Shown here: positions 11,651 to 23,689 of the stretch, in pieces | Layout: every line of letters starts with the position of its first letter | How positions within the stretch are numbered: the first letter of the stretch is position 1 | Source: Marchantia polymorpha subsp. ruderalis | Lineage: Eukaryota; Streptophyta; Marchantiopsida; Marchantiales; Marchantiaceae | NCBI GenBank assembly: GCA_037833965.1 | Contig: AP031359.1 | Span: 1,298,001 to 1,362,000 of the forward strand | Direction of reading: 5' to 3' | Length of the DNA: 64,000 nt | Program-made: the position numbers and the translations under genes | Notes under the pieces: model-generated | Seen by the model: only the letters and a program-made list of their open reading frames with translations | Database searches by the model: none | What the model was told of the DNA's origin: nothing

Positions 11651-12310
11651 CTGATGACTTGAGTAGATATGGCTATATCTATTTCATGAGAAATAAGGCA
11701 GAATACTTTGAAAGGTTCAATGAAGTCCAAAATGAAGTACAGAATCACACCGGCAAGACAATTAAATTCCTACGATCGGATCGTGGTGGAAAATATTTGA
11801 GCCATGAGTTTAGCGATCATCTAGAGAGTTGTGGAGTTGTTCCACAACTGACTCCGCCAGGAACACCGCAATGGAACAATGTGTCCAAGCGGAGGAATTA
11901 AACCTTGTTGGACATGATGAGGTATATGATGAGTCAAACTGATCTTTCACTGTATTTTTAGGGCTATGCACTAGAGATTGTTGCGTTTACATCAAACCGT
12001 GTACCATCTAAATCTGTGAAGAAGACGCCAAATGAGATATGGACTGGGAACCATCCCAGTCTGTTGTTCTTGAAGATTTGGGGCTGCAAAGCCTATGTGA
12101 AGCGTTTGACTCCCACTAAACTCGAGCCCAGATCTGATAAATGTGTCTTTGTGAGATATCCTAGGGAAACCAAAGGATACTATTTTTTTAATTGTCAAAA
12201 GAACAAAGTGTTTGTTGCTCAAAACGCTGTCTTTCTTGAGAAAGAGTTTCTCTCGAAAGAAATTAGTGGGAGCACAGTGCAACTTGAAGAAGTTCAAGAA
12301 ATATAAGAAA
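11625..12310 (+). pseudogene. Copia-1 integrase core
   Basis: Begins FQYFITFTDDLSRYGYIYFM and continues through FLRSDRGGKYLSHEF (catalytic Asp block). The usual SERRN block reads VSKRRN at about 11887, so the catalytic Glu is Lys, and a TAA follows at 11899. Further on come the integrase tail blocks KTPNEIWTG and IWGCKAYVKRL. It would insert the element's cDNA, but this copy is dead by residue loss, stops and a deleted zinc-binding region. Confidence 0.8.
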
Positions 12311-12332
12311 ATGTTTCTGTTCCATTGATGAG

Positions 12333-12720
12333 GTGCAACATGATGAATCAGCGATGATCGCTGACGAACATGATGAACCTCAACCACAAAGATCAATACG
12401 GGCACGTCGCACACCTGATAAGTACACGCTACTGACTACAGGACAGAAGGACATCCTATTGTTGGACAATGAGGAGCCTAAAACATACAAAGAAGCATTG
12501 ATGGGACCGGAGTCTGAGAGATGGCTTGATGCCATGCGATCCGAGATGGAGTCCATGAGAGAGAATCAGGTTTGGAACCTGGTTGATCCACCTTATGGCG
12601 TGAAAGCCATTGAGTGTAAATGGATTTTTAAGAAAAAGATGGACGCTGATGGAAAGGTTCACATCTATAAGGCACGACTGGTAGCGAAAGGTTTTCGTCA
12701 AATTCAAAGTGTTGACTATG
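12333..12720 (+). pseudogene. Copia-1 reverse transcriptase, N-terminal part
   Basis: An open 130-codon frame contains the pre-RT RRTPDKY block, EEPKTYKEAL, WNLVDPPYGVKAIECKWIFKKK and YKARLVAKGF, all standard copia RT N-terminal blocks. It is cut at 12720 by an LTR. The rest of RT, RNase H and the 3' LTR are not found in the window. Confidence 0.85.
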
Positions 12721-13259
12721 TGTAATGACAGATAAATACCAAAATGGAGCATAATGGGATAGATCCGATACCACGAGGACAGAAACAAACACAAAAGTCA
12801 CGATTTGTCACAAGATAGCATTCTATTACAAAGTTTTACTTCTTAGGCCAATGCTACTCCCAGAAGACACTACTTAGCTAGAGCCGAAGACTCACAGGGT
12901 AGTGCAAAACCGTATTCACAACCTGAACCTTTTCCAATCAAAACCTGTGAGAATCGCAAGCGATCCCACACTTATATTTCAGGGGGAAAACTTCCCAGCA
13001 CTGCATACATCTTAACACACTGACGCGAATACTCAGACCTGAACTTGCTTAAATCCCACAGTAACCCCAGGCTACCCAAGACAGCCAAGCTGAATACTCA
13101 CAACTCCCGATGCGGTAACTTCGACAACCAAGAGCGCCCTGTGCTCAATGTCTGGATCACACACCAGCACATAGACACACAGCGAAGACAAAATGACAGT
13201 TGAGACAAGCCAATAGACAGAAAAGCCCCCCCCAAGGAAAGAGCCTTGGGCCTCTTTAT

Positions 13260-15584
13260 TCACAATGGCAAATCTGGGATATCAACCGCCTGAGGCGAAT
13301 CAGCCTCAGGTGCTGTGCCGTCCAATGTAACGGTTACAGCATCGTCTGAACTACTCTCTACTCCTAATTTACGCAACACGTTTACAATCTCTACTTCTAC
13401 ATTCTGGTGCACCTCATTCAATTCCTCTGAAAATGAATTAACTAACTCTACAATCTGTTTGTGCCCTGCGGATCCGCTGGTCTTCGCACTCATCAGCCAT
13501 CACTCGAGTAGATCTAACTTCAACCACTTCACCGAATCCAATCCCCACATCGCGAACCCGTTCAAGCACCTCTCTAACCGCAATCTCAACATGTCGGTTG
13601 AATCCTCCCGCAGCTGACGGTAGGCATCCTCAGCCTTTTCCATTCTCCTTTGCGACTCTTACGATCTCATCTCTGCCTTCTTTAACTGCTCCCGTAATCG
13701 TCGACAGTCAGATTCAACCTTTAATCTACATTTGACCTCCAAAGACTTGGCTGACTCGCAATCTGCAAATTTCTTGGCCCAATCCTTCAATTCTTCTTCA
13801 TGCTTCTGGTTTCCCGCCGACAGACTTGCTGATAGCTCCTCTGCACGTTGGAATTCCATCTCATACTTCGCTTCCATCTCCGAGATTTTCCAATGAAGAT
13901 CTTCCTCCGCCGTCTTCGTATCTGCAAGTTTGCCCCAAAGTTCTTCGGCGATACGAGCTTCTTCGGCCCTTTGGGCTTCCAACTTAGCAAGTTTCTCGAT
14001 GTGCATCTTCTCTCGCTTCTCCGCATTAATGATCAATCCCTCCAATATTTTGCTTGCCGCCTCGTAAGCTTCCATGGATTTCTTTAGTCTCGCTACCAAA
14101 TCCACTGTTACTTTTTGGACATTCTCATTGGAGATACAAAGTCCTCTACAAGTCTCCTCCAACTCTGCACAGCGCCACGATTCCTTCTCTAGGTTTGGCT
14201 GCAGTACTTTGCACTTAGTTTCCTTCCCCCGAAGCTGGGCTTCTCGCTCTCGCACCAATGTAGTTGCAGACTCCCACTCCCTCTTTACTGCAACTGCTCT
14301 CTTGAGCTTTGTCCTATTCCTAATCATAGGTACATAGAATTCTGGCTCCTCCGATACCGCATACTTCCCTCTCTTCCCGTCCAAGTACTTCAACAATGGA
14401 ACTACACTATCCTGCAAGAATTCAGGAAATGTAATTTCTAATGTCTTCACATCTTCGCCCGAAGTCTTCTTCCCTTCTTCGGGTCTCACCTCTTCCACCG
14501 GAGATGTCGGCAGTGTAATGCCCTCGGCTTCTACCACCGTCCCTCCTACCCTTGGGACAACCTGTTCCAGAATCTCCTCGCTCAAAGTAAACTCCTTCTC
14601 CAGGTCCTCGTTCATCTTCATTTGTGGTGTCTCTACGCCTTGCGTAGACCGTGTCCGCTCTGAAGACAGAGAAATCAGACTTACCAATTCCGTTTCCTCC
14701 TTCAAAGGTTCTGCCGTTATGTCTGCCGGAACTTTGATTGACATCTCCGAAGGTACTCCTTTCTCCACAGGTCGCATTACCTCGCTAACTACGACTTCGG
14801 ATGTGTTTACAATTAGTGCCACTGTCTTCTCCACACTTCTGTCCGACACCTCAACTGTCACCATGCTCCGTTTCGCCCTCTTCTTTGGTCTTGCGCAAGC
14901 TCTGTGCAGTCTGGCTCCACTTACATCCATATCCATCCTTCTTACCTCGTGGGGCAATTCCTCCTCGTCATCACTCACAAACTTCCTTCTCTTTGTCAAT
15001 CGTCTCTCTTGCTGCTCCTGCCTTTGAACCACATCCACCTGCACTGGTCCTTGAGCGGTTGTGTGTGTTGGAATTGAGGGGGATCGGTTCTCGTCTTCAG
15101 TCCCTTCACTGGACTCAACCGTCAGGATTTCCTGCTCTCTTGGAAATTGTTTCTCCTCCTCCCTCGTAAGCAATCCCATCCCTTGATAGAAATTCACTAG
15201 AAAAAAAGTGATGTGATTGGTCAAAGGTCCCGTCCACCGGGAGCCTGCATTCACCCAGACAAGATCATGAAAGATCCTTGCCCAATATACGCAATGTCCC
15301 TTCAAAATGCGTTCAAAGAATCCTACTTGCCAGGCCGTCACATAAGTCGTGCGCGTCGGCCGTAAGATATGCATGATCCTTAACGCGATCGCCCTTCTCT
15401 TCGGATCTTTGTAATCGACAGTCTTCCATCCATTTGTTCCCTGTCTTCTAGTCTCGAAAAGACGCACATAAGAGAATTCCTTGCCGCGCGTAAGTCCTAC
15501 GCTATTCTTCTCAAATAGCAGGTCTCCTTCGCAGCCCGCACAGGGTCCCAATACCGTCGTCCAATGTCCGATAGTCCACAACAT
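13260..15584 (-). pseudogene. LTR-encoded protein, near-continuous frame (A subfamily)
   Basis: One reading frame runs 15584 to 13260 (775 codons) with only two internal stops (near 13657 and 13497) and no frameshift; 641 codons are uninterrupted. The first 65 or so residues of the full protein are missing at the chimera junction. Order: globular domain with ILRPTRTTYVTAWQVGFFERI and FFLVNFYQGMGLLTREEE; a charged linker with KRRKFVSDDEEELP; the PLLKYLDGKRGKYAV signature; then about 350 residues of coiled coil; end DIPDLPL. It has no polymerase, nuclease or protease motif. Residue 1 is set by the junction, not by the native ATG. Confidence 0.8.
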
Positions 15585-15592
15585 GGAACAAC

Positions 15593-16497
15593 AACAATTT
15601 AACAGTTTATTATGAAGTTTTACTTCTTAGGCACCTATCATTCCCAGAAGACATTGCAAGTGCTAAGTCTGAAGGCATTGCATTGCAAAGTAGAATCACA
15701 CTCAAACCCTAAAATTTATCCAATAAGTTTCTACAGAAGCCGCACGCGACTCTGCAATTGATATTAAGGGGGGAAAATTCCCAAGACATACATTCAGCCA
15801 GTTGCACCGAGCTTCCAATGTACAGATATGCTTAAATTCTGAGCTACACTATCCATCACTCAGAAGATCTGAATTGAGCTCTCTACTCTGGATGCGGTAT
15901 CTTTGACAAACTGAAGCAACTCGCGCACGGTAAAAAAACACACAATTCACAAACGCGCGTAGGAATGCAGGCTGAATACTGAGAAATAAAATAATGGAAA
16001 TGCCCTCCCCTCCAAAGGCACAGCCTTGGGCCTCTTTATTCCTAACTAACTCGCTGAGATGTCACTCGCTGTGGTGCGAGCCCCCAACAAACGCAACACC
16101 AGCTGACCCGGCAATTACCACGCCCGTTAGGTTCTTATCTACTCCTATCCTACGTAGAGTGGCTAACACTTCTAATTCCAAGTTCTAGTTTGTCTCCTCC
16201 TCCCAAGACTTTTTGCCAAAGATTGTACTCTGTCTTTGTTGAAGCAGGTTCCCCGTTGCATATTTTTGCAGCTTAGGATTCCCTTGTCCATTTCTAGTGT
16301 TCTTGGGCTCATTGGAATGAGCACGCCAAGCTCTACCTACTGCAATCCTGTCTATCCACTACTCCTACTCAGCGTCTACTCTAAAATTTCCTATTTACTC
16401 TTCTTCTTACTACTCCTGTTCTAAAAGTTTGAAATTGCTAGTCCTTTACTTCTCAAACTTTGTCTTTTCAAAAAAATGAAAAAACTATGCTACCACA
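15593..16497 (-). mobile_element. B-type LTR piece with internal deletion
   Basis: Contains the B post-ORF region, the stem (16012-16029, one bulged base), the ORF C-terminus near 16050-16200, then a jump to the upstream region and the LTR start. Roughly 2.4 kb is missing compared with the B LTR at 23137-26580. Confidence 0.65.
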
Positions 16498-16567
16498 TGA
16501 TGTCATCATATTCAAGTTTATCATCATAGCGCGATTTGACCATTGCGGTGGACAGCGTGATAGTGAC

Positions 16568-18197
16568 TGTGGTAACATAGTTTTTTTAATTTTCTTTGAA
16601 AAGATGAAGTTTGGGAAGTAAAGGGCTAGAAATTTCAAACTTTTAGGATAGGAATAGTATGAAGAAGAGTAAATAGTGAATTTTGGAGTGAACGCTGAGT
16701 AAAAGTACTGATAGACAAGATTGCAGTGGGTAGATCTTGGCGTGTTTGTTCTAATGAGCCCAAGATTGCTGGAAATAGGCAAGAAATCCTGAGCTACGAA
16801 GGTATGCGGTGGAGGACATGCTTCGACATAGTACCGCCTTCGGCGAAGAGTCTTTGGACTTTGGCGTTAGCACCTTTGGTGTTACAAAAGAAGAGTCTTC
16901 GGCAAAGTAAAAAACGGCGTTGAACGGAAAAGAGATTCAAACACTTGTACCGTCAATTCATACGAGTTTACGATGCCGTTAGGGCACTGATTTACAAAGG
17001 GAAAAATACGAGTTCAGCGGCGAGAATCGGCGAGAGTGCATTCGCAAATTGAGAGCTCAAAGAGGTCCTTAAATGACAAATTGAAAGAGCAGCAATGGGG
17101 CGATCTTTGGATTTTTGATTATCAGCATTGAAGGTGCCGGAATTCGGATTGAGAGCGTATTGCAACGAGCTGGTAGCTGCCAAACTCAATTTCTTGTTGT
17201 GATGATGGAATTCAGGTTGCGCAACAATGATGCAAGGATGGCACGACGGACGTGCGCCGAAAGCTTAGAGACTCTGTGGCAACCCGTGTAAAGGTAACAC
17301 GCGCAGAAGAGAAAAATTTTGCGCCGATTTTCATGAAACCTCGTTTGCGTAAGAACGTGTACTGGACGACAAAGTATCGTGATCGATTGTGCAAGATTGT
17401 AGCGGTGGCCTTGATGCAGATCCTTTGATCTTCACAAACGACTTACATGGCGACATGGCAGGTTGGATTTGTGAAGCGCGGTGTGGCAGGAAAGCCTATT
17501 CATTGGGCATACATCATATGAGGGACTACATGCCAGCACATCGGCGACGCATTTGAAGGATCAATAAATTATTTGTCCCTGTTCTTTATCAACTTTTATC
17601 TGAGAGATGGATTTGATGACTGCAACCGAGCAAAAGCGATTTTTGCTCAAAATGGTGACAGCGGATGATGAAGAGGCCAAAGGCTCTACCTTTTGAGGGG
17701 CTTATTCCATAAGTTAGTTTCTCAGTTTTCAGCCTGCATTCCTCTGCGCGTTAGTGAATTGTGCATTTTGTCACCGTGCGCGAGTTCTTCAGTTTGTCAA
17801 AGATACCACATCTGAAGTAGAGAGTCAAATTAGGATGTTATGAATGAGCATAGTGTAGCTCAGGATTTAAGCATATCTGTACATTGAAAGCTCAATGCAA
17901 CCGGCTGAGTGTGTAATCTTGGTAATTTCTCCCCCTAAATATCAATTGCAAAGTTGCATGCGGCTTTTGTAGGGTCTTATTGAATGAATTGTAGGTTTGA
18001 GTGTGATTTCACCCTGCAATGCGATGTCTTCAGACTTAGCACTTGTAGTGTCTTTTGGGAGTGACATGTGCCTAAGAAGTAAAACTTCTCAATAGATAGT
18101 TAAATTGTGACAATACTTGGTTCACTGGGTTGTTTTTGTCCTCGTGGGATCATATCTTTACCATTATGCTTCATTTTGCTAATTATCTGTCATTACA
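16568..18197 (+). mobile_element. Solo giant LTR, B subfamily, internally deleted
   Basis: Starts TGTGGTAACATAG and ends CTGTCATTACA. The flanks are GTGAC (16563-16567) and ATGAC (18198-18202), a 5-bp duplication with one change. Length is 1630 bp because the coiled-coil part of the ORF is gone (junction near 17690). It interrupts gypsy-B. Confidence 0.75.
17060..17690 (+). pseudogene. LTR-encoded protein, N-terminal domain (B subfamily)
   Basis: Frame-broken. The blocks LKVPEFGLRAYCNELVAAKL and NFLL (about 17130-17200) and the later WQVGFVKRGVAGKPIHW-like block (about 17455-17510) align with the A and C proteins. The C-terminal coiled coil has been deleted. Confidence 0.55.
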
Positions 18198-18202
18198 ATG
18201 AC

Positions 18203-19072
18203 ATTGGAGGTTTTACTCCGAGTAAAGCAAGGTATTGGCTATCTTTGTCATTGTCAACAATTGAGTCAAACACGACTACTTTTGATGGTGGATTTTCTAT
18301 GATATCGCCTCGTAGAACAGTAGTGTTGATATTGAACATGAACGGAATGTACGGGATCATGAAGGATTCACAACAATATTTGGGTGCTGTGAGCATCATT
18401 GAGCTTGAAAACTTCATCCAGGAGTTTGATACGTGGTGTGATATGCAGTTTTTGCATAACTCCAAATTATTTACATTCTTCTTTGCATGAAAAGAGTTGT
18501 TTCAATATTTGGAGGGTTCTCTCGTGAATGACCATTATGAGTTTGGAAGAGATTACGATGTGGATATTGATGCATGGGGACATTATTGATCTTCAAACTA
18601 CTTGTCTATTACTCAAGATGATGTTGGTACTAATGGAGTTTCCAATGAAGCTGCGAGTAGTAGCACTAGTGGAGGTATCAGTGAATGTATAAGGAGCAAA
18701 ACTAATGGAGCTATTAATGGAGTAGCTGGTGAAAGTACTAGTAGCAATATCAGTGAACATACCGGTGAAGCAGTTGATGGACGTACCAAGAACGGTACTA
18801 GTGAACGTACCGATAAAATAGCTAATGAAGACATTAGGCGCGATACGAGTAGCACTACCGCTGGTAGTTTGACTGGAGGTGCTAGTGACGTACCTTTGTT
18901 TAGTCTAATTGCGCAGTTCTTCAAGAGATTAAAGAAAAACTACCATGGAGTGAAGACAAAGAAGTTGAGTAGTCTTCATGAGTTTGAAAGAAAGACTAAT
19001 GAAAGTCTTTGCAAAGCATACACTTGTATGCGACGATTAATCTCAATTATTTACGAAGTGACTAAAGCATAG
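18203..19072 (+). pseudogene. Gypsy-B gag
   Basis: An upstream block contains MNGMYG and an AWKELFQYLEG-type capsid block (near 18430-18520, with W replaced by a stop). Downstream, a Ser/Thr/Gly-rich spacer (18602-18900) leads to LIAQFFKRLKKNYHGVKTKK and LHEFERKTNESLCKAY, a retrotransposon Gag pattern. The 5' part matches 50455-50610 in the second gypsy-B copy. Broken by stops. Confidence 0.55.
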
Positions 19073-20230
19073 GTTGTTTAGTATCAATTTCCAGATAAAG
19101 ATTTGCATAGGAGAGTACGTGATGCTACTCTCATGAGCGATGATCTATGTATTTGTTCTTCATTGAGAAGATTGAGCTTAATATAGTGAAGTAGAGGACG
19201 TGCCATTGTTGGATGACACTTAGATCTAGTTGATGGCAAGTGTTCATGAGATTCGATCATGGATTGTATCGATCATATTGTTGGATGTTGCGAGAATTAA
19301 TTCCCAAGCTCATCGTTCACAATTATGATGAACAAATCTCTAGCTACCAAAGATATGACGTCATGCTTATGATTCCGTGCAGCGTGATCATACATTCGTT
19401 ATCAACAATATTTTGGATTTTGCACGACATTCTTATGTGATGTGATTCCTAACAAGTTATGAATGTCATTGATAAACCACGTAAGTCAGCCTTCAATTAC
19501 GCACGTTGATTAGTTTTGCCGCATCACATGCATATTGTGATGGTGGACCTGGACTTATATGGAATTCTACGGTGCATCAGTTGTTGGTATCTAACGCTGA
19601 TAAAAAAGAGCTTGAGATGGAATTTATGATTGGTGAGATTGCGGTCTCTTCAGTCTTTTAGGCCCCACGTTGTCAAATTTTGGATCAAACTATGGACTTG
19701 AAGTGTATGACTTGGATTGTGAGCTTGAGATTGGCCAATCAACAATGTCTTTGCGTTGATTTGGTAGTTTCAACATCACTTGTTAGCTTTTTGCCTATCG
19801 AGATGGTAGTGATAATAACTACAGGCAACAAGCAAAATATTTGTCATCCTTGAAGTTCATGGAACATGACAAGAGAGCTTGCTAGAGTTTTATCCCATGC
19901 AATTGGAGACATTTCCCACGTGAAGGTTGATCCGAAGGACGGTATAGAGAGATGTACTAGTTCTGTTGGAAGGTGTGACATGGCAACCATTCAAAGAGTA
20001 ATCTTACTCTAGTGTGCCTATAGAGAAGGAGTGGAAGCCGTTGATTGGTGTCATGATCATAGGTGAATAAGACAACGATTGATACAAAATCTAATGGAGT
20101 ATATGTATTTTTTTTCCTTCAATTTGAAGAAGTTAGATGTTTTAATTGGCCCTAATATACAAATTGATGTAGATGATGATACATCAATCTTTTGTTGTTC
20201 AATGATATCGACAGAGGCTTGATTTGATGT
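19073..20230 (+). pseudogene. Gypsy-B gag end and protease region, eroded
   Basis: No frame above 70 codons and no protease D[ST]G motif that I can support. Its position between Gag and RT suggests the eroded end of Gag plus protease. Confidence 0.35.
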
Positions 20231-20233
20231 AGA

Positions 20234-20880
20234 ATGATGGACCTCTTGGAGGCTAGATTGGTTAAGCATGAAGATTATGCATTAGCCACTGTTATGCCGA
20301 TCAAGAAGGATGTACATGGCAATTGTACGGAGCGGCGGATGTGTGAAAGTTACCGGCTTATCAATCAAAACACAAAGTCAGATCAATATTTCATGCCTAC
20401 ACTTGAGGAGACTTTTGAAGCAGTGAAGCAAAGAAAGATCTTCAATGTTTTAAATCTACAAGTTAGATTCAACCAATTGTCAATCTAAGATATGAACAAG
20501 TCCAAGACATCATTTTGGGATGTCAATTTGGATGGCAAGAATTGTTTGTATCAGTGAAAATTCTTATTTTTTAGGTTGAAAAACACTTTTACCAAGTTTC
20601 AGCGAATGATGAACAAAATTTTAATGAAATTGGATTTTGTCAAATGCTACATTGATGACATTTTGATGTATAGAGATTCCGTGAATCATCAAAGGCATTT
20701 GCAGGTGGTGTTTGAGCAACTACATGCTCATAGTCTACTATTACACCTTGGAAAGTGTAAGTTCTTCAAGGAAGAGGTGGAGTTTTTGGGTCATGTGATC
20801 TACCAAGATGATTAGGACTTTCAGCGGTCAAAGATTGACGCTCAAAAAGTCCAAAGTCTGCTGATGTGAGTTGAGTTTGA
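20234..20880 (+). pseudogene. Gypsy-B reverse transcriptase
   Basis: Blocks in order are VMPIKKDVHGN, ESYRLINQNT, FNVLNLQVRFNQL, then after two stops KNTFTKFQRMMNKIL, CYIDDILMY with the catalytic Asp pair intact, LHLGKCKFFKEEVEFLGHVI. This is the Ty3/gypsy RT order. It copies element RNA to cDNA. At least three stops are present, so it is inactive. Confidence 0.85.
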
Positions 20881-21460
20881 GCTTCTATGGAATTGACAAA
20901 CTACTACCAAAATATGTACAAGAATTTAGTGCAATAGCAAGATTGTTAAACAAGTTGTTGAAATTGGATCAAATGTGGAAATGGGGAGAGGAGGAGGAGG
21001 AAGCTTTTTGATAGCTTAAGACACATTTGGCGTTCACTTCTATATTACGGAGATCTAAAAAAGACAGCCTTTCAACTTGCACAATGATGGAAGTATATTG
21101 GAACTTGAAGTGGTGTTGACACATCATGATGATGAAGGTTTGAGAGTTTGTTATTGCATATACAAGTTGTTCAAACAATGTAGCGAATACTAATTATAAT
21201 TCATCAAGGAAAAATGTTTGGTAGTGGAATGGGCTATGGCACATTTCATATGCTACTTGTTTGACACAAAGTTTATGCTTGTTACCGATCACCAACCGCT
21301 CAAGTGGTCGACGGAGTCTGACAAGCTTACATGCAAGCTTGCACGATGAGTTCTCGTCTTACAAGGGTATGATTTTCAGATTATGCATAGATCGGGAGTT
21401 CATAAAATTTATGCTGATGGGTTGAGTAGAAATCCATGCACTAGCTCGGAGGACAATACT
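20881..21460 (+). pseudogene. Gypsy-B RNase H region
   Basis: Frame-broken RNase H and connection region, ending in the common block VHKIYADGLSRNP near 21400-21435 (usually N.. AD.LSR). The fragment FHMLLV..KVYAC near 21240-21280 corresponds to the tail before TDH..L. Confidence 0.6.
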
Positions 21461-22593
21461 TGAGCCAAGTGGCACAAAGATGTTGATGAGGAGACGGTGT
21501 AAGGTTGTCATGCTTTTATCTACTTATCTTGGTTGGATATGAACTCTAGTTTGGAGGGCCATATGGCAACATGCTCTTTTGAGGGAGCACATCATTAGAC
21601 TTTGGATATTGAAGAGGTTGTTGGTGTTGTTAATTGACAAGATATTCACCATGATGCATTGATGTTGGAGTTTCTATGGATTAGTAGGGTACTGAACATG
21701 AGTGTCAAAGAACAAGATTGGATAGTGAGCTAGGAGCTAGGAGGTATCGATTGGAGGAACCATTTGTACTTCGTGTGCTATCAGGTGATAAAGTACGAGT
21801 AGTGTCCTATTCTTCTCAGAGAGACCGTATTGTACGTCATGCACATGAGGAGTTGGGACATTTTGAAGTGAAGCAAAGCTATAGTTTACTCCCTGGCTAG
21901 TATTGATGGCTTGTTATGCATACTCATGTGCAGAGTTTGATCATACGTTGTGTGATGATAGAGTGAGGGCATCTTTCAATGCTCCTACACCATAGTTACA
22001 CTCCTTGCCTATTGTGGATATGAATTTTTGTTTGAATGTATACTTTGTGGAACCGTTGCCTTTAACAATACAACATCATCGGTATGTGTAGGTGATGATG
22101 GAGCACTTTTCTAAGTGGATTGAGTTGGTGGCACTACGTGACTAGTCAAATAAGAGAACGGCGTATCTTTTACTTGATAGAATACTTAGTCATTTTGTTG
22201 CACCATCTGAGGTGTTGACGGATCAGAGTACGAAGTTTCAAGGCAAGTCTAATAGCAACGTTTGAGAATCTTGCCATTGCACAACATAGAAATACCTTGA
22301 GGTATGCTATCATTCTAGGAGGAAGCTATCGATCATCAATTTGTAGGTTTTATGTGAATGACTCTGTTTATTATTAGCAAATTGCGCCGACAACATTGGA
22401 TGTGACAAAAAGCCACATTATCTTACGAGTGCAAGAGGTGCTAGATTCTAGAATTTTGATGTTGGAGGGCCGCGATGAAGTTGTGTGGAAGGATCATGGA
22501 TGCAATTTTGCACCAGGCCACCTACCAAACATTGATGATAGTGAATCCAAGCATAGCATTGATGGGGATTGGCTTGGGATGTATGTTGTGTGA
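21461..22593 (+). pseudogene. Gypsy-B integrase
   Basis: The HHCC zinc region shows RHAHEELGHFEVKQSYSLL (21830-21895) and, after a stop, CVMI. The catalytic core shows EHFSKWIELVALRD and DRILSHFVAPSEVLTDQSTKF (about 22095-22240). A C-terminal open block, 22396-22593, contains VLDSRILMLEGRDEVVWKDH and the block NFAPGHLPNID. From memory, similar APCHLPN tails occur in gypsy elements of green algae and early land plants; I could not check this. Confidence 0.7.
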
Positions 22594-23136
22594 TTTGGCT
22601 ATTGACGCTAGCCGTATGTTATAATGTGATACGTATTCTTGAGATTGGCACATGTCGTGCTTAATTTCACATATTGATGTTGTTCTTGTTGTACAATGGA
22701 TTTGTTCTTGATGTATTTAGAACGATAGATCACTTAATCTACATGTGATATGGATTGCAGATAAACAACTTACAAAAAAGCTTCCTTTGCTACCGACCTA
22801 TGAATCCTTGCATCTATAAAGATGTATGTTAGACCTATAGGACGATCTAGGAATGATAGAAACCTAATCGCTAGCTAGGGAAGCAAGTTGTGATACATTT
22901 TTGTATGTATACGCTCTTGTTTCCTATATGTATGTGTGTGAGTATGACATAGAAGCAATGTATGTTGTATGATAATAGGTATTTGCACAACATAATTCAA
23001 ATGGTGTAAAAACATTAATTTCACTACAAAAATTAATTTATTAATATATTACGGTTTTGACAACATGAGCTAAAAAATATGATAAACTTGATTGATTCAA
23101 CATACTACACAATTATTTTAACATTTTTTGATTGAA
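22594..23136. other. AT-rich tail of gypsy-B, no gene seen
   Basis: No frame of note. Probably the 3' untranslated part of gypsy-B. The B-type solo LTR inserts at its end and the flanking sequence continues at 26581. Confidence 0.4.
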
Positions 23137-23689
23137 TGTGATAGCGTAGTTTTTTTATATTTTGGAAAACAATGAAGTTTGAGAAGTAAGGACTAGCAAT
23201 TTCAAACTTTTAGAATTGGAGTAGTAAGGAGAAGAGTAAATAGGGAATCTTGGAGTAGACATTGAGTAGGAGTATGGGATAGACAGGATTCCAGTAGGTA
23301 GAGGTTGGCGGACTCGTTCCAATGAGCCCAAGAATGTTGGAAATGGACAAGGAAATCTTGAGCTACAAAGATATGCAGCGGAGAACCTGCTTCGACAAAG
23401 ATCTAGTACAGTTGTCAGCAAAGAGTCTTTGGACTTTGGCGTTAGTGCCTTTGAAGTTACATACAAAGAGTCTTCGGCGAAGGATCTTTAGTGAAATAAA
23501 AGACGGTGCCGAACGAGAAAGAAATTTAAACACTTAGCCCTTCAATTCGCACAGGTTTGCGATGCTGTTAGAGCGGCAAATTACATTAGGAGAAATCCGA
23601 GCTTAGAGCCAACATTTTGCGAGAGTGCATTTGCAAATTGAGAGCTCAACAAGGTCTGTGAGGAAAAATTTGAGGAAGCAACGATGGGA

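Larger units (their letters stand above)
12721..16497 (-). mobile_element. Chimeric giant LTR: A type (12721-15592) joined to B type (15593-16497)
   Basis: Read on plus it begins TGTAATGACAG and ends TACCACA, like one LTR. The first 2.87 kb is A type and stops inside the ORF. At about 15593 the sequence jumps to the post-ORF region of a B-type LTR and then runs through an internally deleted B-type LTR to its start. The flanks CTATG and TGATG do not match, and copia-1 does not resume afterwards; gypsy-B does. This fits recombination between two LTR insertions that removed the 3' half of copia-1. Confidence 0.7.

Noticed and set aside
14518-15169. Plus-strand frames of 169 and 122 codons
   Set aside because: They are antisense shadows of the 641-codon LTR frame.
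13260-15584. A host coiled-coil gene (myosin or kinesin-like)
   Set aside because: The same frame occurs in LTRs with matching ends and target duplications many times in the window, so it belongs to the mobile element.
18613-18924. A minus-strand hydrophobic 103-codon frame
   Set aside because: It is the complement of the Ser/Thr/Gly-rich gag spacer; the apparent Leu/Val richness follows from that.
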